A stretch of DNA of 64,000 nucleotides, taken from contig QXXC01000001.1 in assembly GCA_009911305.1 (NCBI GenBank), positions 228,881 through 292,880 on the forward strand, written 5' to 3'. Below, piece by piece: positions 60,477 to 64,000 of the stretch (within the stretch, counting starts at the first letter, position 1; each line of letters starts with the position of its first letter). The DNA comes from Clostridiaceae bacterium. GTDB taxonomy: Bacteria; Bacillota; Clostridia; Lachnospirales; Lachnospiraceae. The notes under the pieces are model-generated. The model worked only from the letters and a program-made list of their open reading frames with translations. It had not been told where the DNA came from and did not search any database. The translations under genes and the position numbers were made by a program.

Positions 60477-62045
60477 TTGAAGTATCTGAACACAGATTTG
60501 CCTCTAAGAAATTTCAGACGGACGTTAAAGGGTAAAATTTATGTCGATAAAAGCGGCCTGATTGAACCCTTAAATGAGCTGATTGGAACAGAGGGATGTT
60601 ATGTATGCATCACCCGTCCGCGCAGGTTTGGTAAAACCATCAATGCCAATATGCTGGGGGCATATTATACAAAAGGATATAATAGTCATGATATATTTAA
60701 AAATTTGCAGATTTCACAGTCAAATTTATATGAGGAACATTTAAATCAATACAATGTAATGTACATTGATTTCAGCCATATGCCTGATATCTGTGAATCC
60801 TATCAGGATTATATTAAAAGTATACGAAAAAAGATTTATGGGGATTTATACGCCGCTTTCCCGGAAGTGGATAAAGACGGATATGACAGTTTAAATGATT
60901 TGCTGCTGGCTACCAACTCGTCATTTATTTTTATCCTGGATGAGTGGGATTCCATTTTTTACAGGGATTTTATGAAAGCAGAAGATAAAAAGGAGTACCT
61001 GCGATTTTTAAAAAACCTTCTTAAAGATCAGCCATATGTGGAGCTGGCTTATATGACAGGCGTCCTTCCCATAGCCAAATATTCCAGTGGATCCGAATTA
61101 AATATGTTCGATGAATTCAATTTTATGAACGACAATATATTCGATCGGTATTTTGGCTTCAGCGAAGACGAAGTAAAAGCGCTTTGCGTACAGCACCCTG
61201 CAGTCCCATTTTCAGAAGTTAAGAAATGGTATGATGGATACCATAAAAATGATGGGAGCGGTCTGTTCAACCCGCGGTCTGTAAGTAAGGCACTGACTCG
61301 GGGGCTCTGTTTAAATTTCTGGACCGAAACCGGCCCGATGGATGAAATCGCAGACTGTATTGAACACAATGTAGATGAAGTACGGGAAGATATCGTAAAG
61401 ATGGTAGCCGGAATCCCGGTGGAAGTTGACCTGCAGGGCTACAGCGCTGCAGAATTCCGGTTAAATACACGGGATGAAATTCTTTCCGCCATGGTGGTTT
61501 ACGGATTCCTGTCGTATTATAAGGGCAGACTTTCTATCCCGAACTATGAGCTGATGGAAAAATACCAGCATGTTCTGTCACGCAACAGTATGGGTGAAGT
61601 CAAAGAAATTGTTGACCGTTCCAGGGATATGCTGGAAGCCACCCTAAACTGTAATGAGGGGCATGTTGCCCATCTCCTGGAAAAGATACATGATGCTGAA
61701 ATCCCCTTTTTAGCATATAACGATGAGAATTCCTTGTCCTGCGTGATTACGCTGTGCTATTTATATGCAAGAAAATTCTATAACATATTGCGTGAGGAAA
61801 AAAGTGGGAAAGGTTACTGCGACTATCTGTTTCTTCCCAAAGAACCAGGTTATCTGCCCATTATACTGGAACTGAAAATGGGAAAATTACCGGAGGAAGC
61901 AATAGAGCAGATAAAAACAAAAAATTACCTGCAGCGTGCCGAACCATATGGGAAGGCTCTCCTTGTGGGAATAAGCTATGATAAGGAAAAGCGCCACCAA
62001 TGTAAGATAGAGAGGTATTCATTTCCGGATAAATTCATATCATGA
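60477..62045 (+). CDS. AAA-ATPase-like / PD-(D/E)XK nuclease family protein, intact
   Basis: A 522-residue protein, the only intact member of this family in the window. The AAA-ATPase-like domain has KIYVDKSGLIEPLNELI, Walker A as ITRPRRFGKTINANML, Walker B as FIFILDEWDSIF, and the core continues through YMTGVLPIAKY and FGFSEDEVKAL to KKWYDGYHKND. The C-terminal PD-(D/E)XK domain is at about 430-515: GYCDYLFLPK then IILELKMGKLPEEAIEQIKTKNY, with the D...ExK residues present. It starts with TTG: AGAGGGGAGG lies six bases before, and the protein begins at the family's usual point; a longer frame has no signal. Function of the family is unproven; defence or DNA mobility is often suggested. It is AT-rich and flanked by repeats, which points to transfer. 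Confidence 0.87.
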   Translation: MKYLNTDLPLRNFRRTLKGKIYVDKSGLIEPLNELIGTEGCYVCITRPRRFGKTINANMLGAYYTKGYNSHDIFKNLQISQSNLYEEHLNQYNVMYIDFSHMPDICESYQDYIKSIRKKIYGDLYAAFPEVDKDGYDSLNDLLLATNSSFIFILDEWDSIFYRDFMKAEDKKEYLRFLKNLLKDQPYVELAYMTGVLPIAKYSSGSELNMFDEFNFMNDNIFDRYFGFSEDEVKALCVQHPAVPFSEVKKWYDGYHKNDGSGLFNPRSVSKALTRGLCLNFWTETGPMDEIADCIEHNVDEVREDIVKMVAGIPVEVDLQGYSAAEFRLNTRDEILSAMVVYGFLSYYKGRLSIPNYELMEKYQHVLSRNSMGEVKEIVDRSRDMLEATLNCNEGHVAHLLEKIHDAEIPFLAYNDENSLSCVITLCYLYARKFYNILREEKSGKGYCDYLFLPKEPGYLPIILELKMGKLPEEAIEQIKTKNYLQRAEPYGKALLVGISYDKEKRHQCKIERYSFPDKFIS

Positions 62046-62058
62046 ACATAAGATAGCA

Positions 62059-62115
62059 ATTCTATGCAGCAATGACTGACTCCCTGCAGCAGACAATCAG
62101 CAGGGAGTTCGTTGT
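62059..62115 (+). terminator. Terminator after the ATPase gene, related to the MITE-like arm
   Basis: ACTCCCTGC pairs with GCAGGGAGT (loop 14 bases), followed by TCGTTGTAT. The 22 bases before the stem match the arm at 59786 in 20 positions. The hairpin may stop the ATPase transcript. Confidence 0.65.
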
Positions 62116-62277
62116 ATATAAATACGGGATTTATTTAATCATGCCACTGTTCCTCAATGACGCGGCTCTCCTTATCTCAGTAAGAAAGCAAAAGCTTTTT
62201 TTGATAAAAATACGTTTCAATTATCAAACGGGGAAAAAAGGAAAACTTTCTATAAATATGAAGCTCATAGAATAAAG

Positions 62278-62322
62278 CAGGAGCAAATCTGCGAGTATAA
62301 TACAGATTTGCCCCTGTTTTTA
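62278..62322. terminator. Strong terminator between the ATPase gene and the convergent cell-wall-binding gene
   Basis: CAGGAGCAAATCTG pairs with CAGATTTGCCCCTG with one mismatch around an 11-base loop, and TTTTTAC follows on the plus strand. On the minus strand it ends with a weaker CTTTATT. It can serve both converging genes. Confidence 0.75.
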
Positions 62323-62384
62323 CAAGTTCGTTTATTTTTATAATGTTTATTGTGATTTTATGTTGAATTTAAGAGTATTGCTGC

Positions 62385-64000
62385 TTACTCTAAAATTCCA
62401 AGAAGTCTGTCTACCTCTGTCTTTACAGCGTCATCATTCTCATAGAAGTAGCCATTGTAGCTTCCCTCTAATGGGTCGAACGGTGCAAATACATTATCAT
62501 AAATTGCAATAGACGGTATGGATATATTCTCTTCTTTAATCAGGGTATAAACTAAAGCATCCGTAAGAATACCATTCTTAAGATCATCTTTATCACTGCT
62601 CAGATAACCATTTCCATCAACAGCAATCTTTGTTACGGCATAAGAGCTTCTGTTAATTTCAACATAAATATCCTCTGCACCCCAAGATTCAAGATCATAT
62701 TTCTTAGTGGATTTCTGGATTTTACCTTTGTTATTAACAAGATATACTCTGCCGTTTACCATGTAGAATCTATAATCGTCATCTGCCTCCAGTCTCTTAC
62801 CATTCCAGTACAGATAACCATCCTTTTCTCCATTTACACCGCGTCCGTTTCCGCCGCTCTTTGTTATAAAGGAATAATTATAAAGATCGTTGTCCTCTTC
62901 TTCAATATCAGAGACTTTTCCAGTCTTCATATTACCGTTTCCATCAAAGTAATAAATATAACCGCCAACATACTGTAATCCCGTCTGCATCTGACCTAAT
63001 TCGTTGAAGCAGAAATATTTACCTTCACATTTAATTCTTGCTCTATATACGCTGTCGTCGCCATCTTTTGCATTAGGAACTTTATCTGACTTGGATGCCT
63101 TTTCTGCTTCACCCTTGTCAAAGAAGTACCAGTTTGTATCATCGTCTGACTGGGCATCCTGGGAGCCTTCGATTTCACGCCATCCCTGAATTCTGGAACC
63201 ATCCTCGACCTGGCTTGCATAACGCATATCGTCTACAACATCACTGTTGAATTCCTGAAGAGCTTCCGCTCCGGACGCCTCTGCTTCTGAACGACTGGCT
63301 GCTGCTCCCGGATTAAGTTCCTCATCATACTTCACGCCGTCATTTGTATTGCCATCTTTTGTGTTCACCCACTCATATAACATCTGACCATGAGCGTTGA
63401 AATAGTAATATTTTCCATTTACGCTTTTCTTCTTGGAAGCATCCTGATACATTTTTCCATCAGAACCAAACCAGTACCAGCCTTCATCATCACACTTGTA
63501 CTCGCACTCATCCGCATGTTCCCAGTCGCCATCTTCCGCATCATCGTCTTCAGTCGGGCGCTCTAACCACATCCACTGGTTCTCAGCTCTTCCACCATTA
63601 TCCTCATCGCCGAGATAATAGATAGCTGAACCGCTGTCATACCAGCCATCTCTCATTTCACCGTCTTCATTAAAATAATACGTTTTACCGTTAATTTTCT
63701 TGTGATCATTGGTGATTTTCTTACCCTTGCTTCCAAAGTAGAACCAGTGATCACCGTCATCATCCGGATCATCTACACTATCCTCAGAGGTGGTCTTCGC
63801 CCACTGATTTACCAGCATTGCGCCATCGCTACCAACATAGTAATCATCGTCTACCCAGGAATCCATCAGCATGTCGCCATCATCATCCAGATAGAACCAT
63901 TTACCGCCGTCTTTTCTCCACTCGTTGGTAACCATCTCATCATCTTTGTCATAATAGTGCCAAACCCCAGCGTCATCTTTCTCCCAACCAGCGGCGAAAG
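62385..64000 (-). CDS. Asp-rich cell-wall-binding repeat protein, N-terminus outside window
   Basis: Third member of the family, visible from residue FAAGWEK-like sequence to the stop (about 538 residues); the start and signal peptide are beyond the right edge. Repeats as in the protein at 58077: VWHYYDKDDEMVTNEW, WFYLDDDGDMLMDSW, KTYYFNEDGEMRDGW, KYYYFNAHGQMLYEW, YIYYFDGNGNMKTGK. The last about 110 residues (from YDLESWGAEDIYVE) match the unusual C-terminal domain of the 58077 protein. The visible 5' end repeats 52 bases of the 58077 gene exactly, in opposite orientation. Codon use and AT content match the AT-rich right end. Probably binds wall polysaccharide. Confidence 0.88.
   Translation of the reverse strand, partial: FAAGWEKDDAGVWHYYDKDDEMVTNEWRKDGGKWFYLDDDGDMLMDSWVDDDYYVGSDGAMLVNQWAKTTSEDSVDDPDDDGDHWFYFGSKGKKITNDHKKINGKTYYFNEDGEMRDGWYDSGSAIYYLGDEDNGGRAENQWMWLERPTEDDDAEDGDWEHADECEYKCDDEGWYWFGSDGKMYQDASKKKSVNGKYYYFNAHGQMLYEWVNTKDGNTNDGVKYDEELNPGAAASRSEAEASGAEALQEFNSDVVDDMRYASQVEDGSRIQGWREIEGSQDAQSDDDTNWYFFDKGEAEKASKSDKVPNAKDGDDSVYRARIKCEGKYFCFNELGQMQTGLQYVGGYIYYFDGNGNMKTGKVSDIEEEDNDLYNYSFITKSGGNGRGVNGEKDGYLYWNGKRLEADDDYRFYMVNGRVYLVNNKGKIQKSTKKYDLESWGAEDIYVEINRSSYAVTKIAVDGNGYLSSDKDDLKNGILTDALVYTLIKEENISIPSIAIYDNVFAPFDPLEGSYNGYFYENDDAVKTEVDRLLGILE

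Noticed and set aside
62072..62275. 67-codon frame after the ATPase gene
   Set aside because: It runs through a terminator hairpin and has no ribosome binding site.

Overview
The window looks like a chromosomal segment of a gut-type clostridium, most likely Lachnospiraceae (Clostridium cluster XIVa). This is inferred from the gene families and their order: apt - relA - MBL hydrolase - hemZ - hisS - aspS, a C1 peptidase with a copper-amine-oxidase-like N-terminal domain, secreted proteins built of aromatic cell-wall-binding repeats, and AAA-ATPase/PD-(D/E)XK proteins. Gram-positive ribosome binding sites (AGGAGG type) occur throughout. Most of the DNA is moderately GC-rich. The stretches around 2.4-3.3 kb and 57.5-64 kb are clearly AT-richer and look acquired.

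Layout. (1) 0-2.3 kb: a nuclease graveyard with a GIY-YIG gene cut by the window edge and two decayed AAA-ATPase/PD-(D/E)XK genes. (2) 2.4-9 kb: a small membrane protein, then a tightly overlapping operon (rRNA-type methyltransferase, exported papain-like protease, rdgB, YfcE-like phosphoesterase), a rhodanese, a striking Asn/Ser/Gln-only small protein and an NlpC/P60 wall hydrolase. (3) 9.3-12.7 kb: a two-component system and a membrane acyltransferase, closed by a strong two-way terminator. (4) 12.7-21.2 kb: aspS, hisS, hemZ, MBL hydrolase, relA and apt, all on the minus strand. (5) 21.3-32.6 kb: YfhO and GtrA membrane proteins, an aspartate-type aminotransferase, a MATE exporter with a structured leader, the N-degron operon clpS-clpA-aat, an HD phosphohydrolase and a polysaccharide deacetylase. 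(6) 32.6-57.4 kb: a surface-polysaccharide locus. One minus-strand operon carries a TPP enzyme, an epimerase, three glycosyltransferases, two paralogous LCP ligases around a phosphoglycosyltransferase, and a zinc-ribbon membrane protein. A divergent unit carries a HAD phosphatase and a DRE-TIM aldolase. A second minus-strand unit carries Wzy-like, CapD-like and Wzz-like genes. (7) 49.7-51.1 and 58-64 kb: three Asp-rich exported cell-wall-binding repeat proteins. The last two face each other and flank an intact AAA-ATPase/PD-(D/E)XK gene and short inverted-repeat elements.

How they fit together: region 6 contains the parts of a Wzy-type pathway. These are a phosphoglycosyltransferase to start on undecaprenyl phosphate, glycosyltransferases to extend, a Wzy-like polymerase, a Wzz-like length regulator and LCP enzymes to attach product to peptidoglycan. 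No Wzx flippase or separate tyrosine kinase is visible. The TPP enzyme, aldolase, epimerase and HAD phosphatase probably make an unusual precursor. The most interesting signals are the mirrored cell-wall-binding genes around the ATPase gene, the TPP/aldolase set, a Wzz protein carrying what looks like a dead kinase domain, the Asn/Ser/Gln protein, and structured leaders before the MATE and hisS genes.
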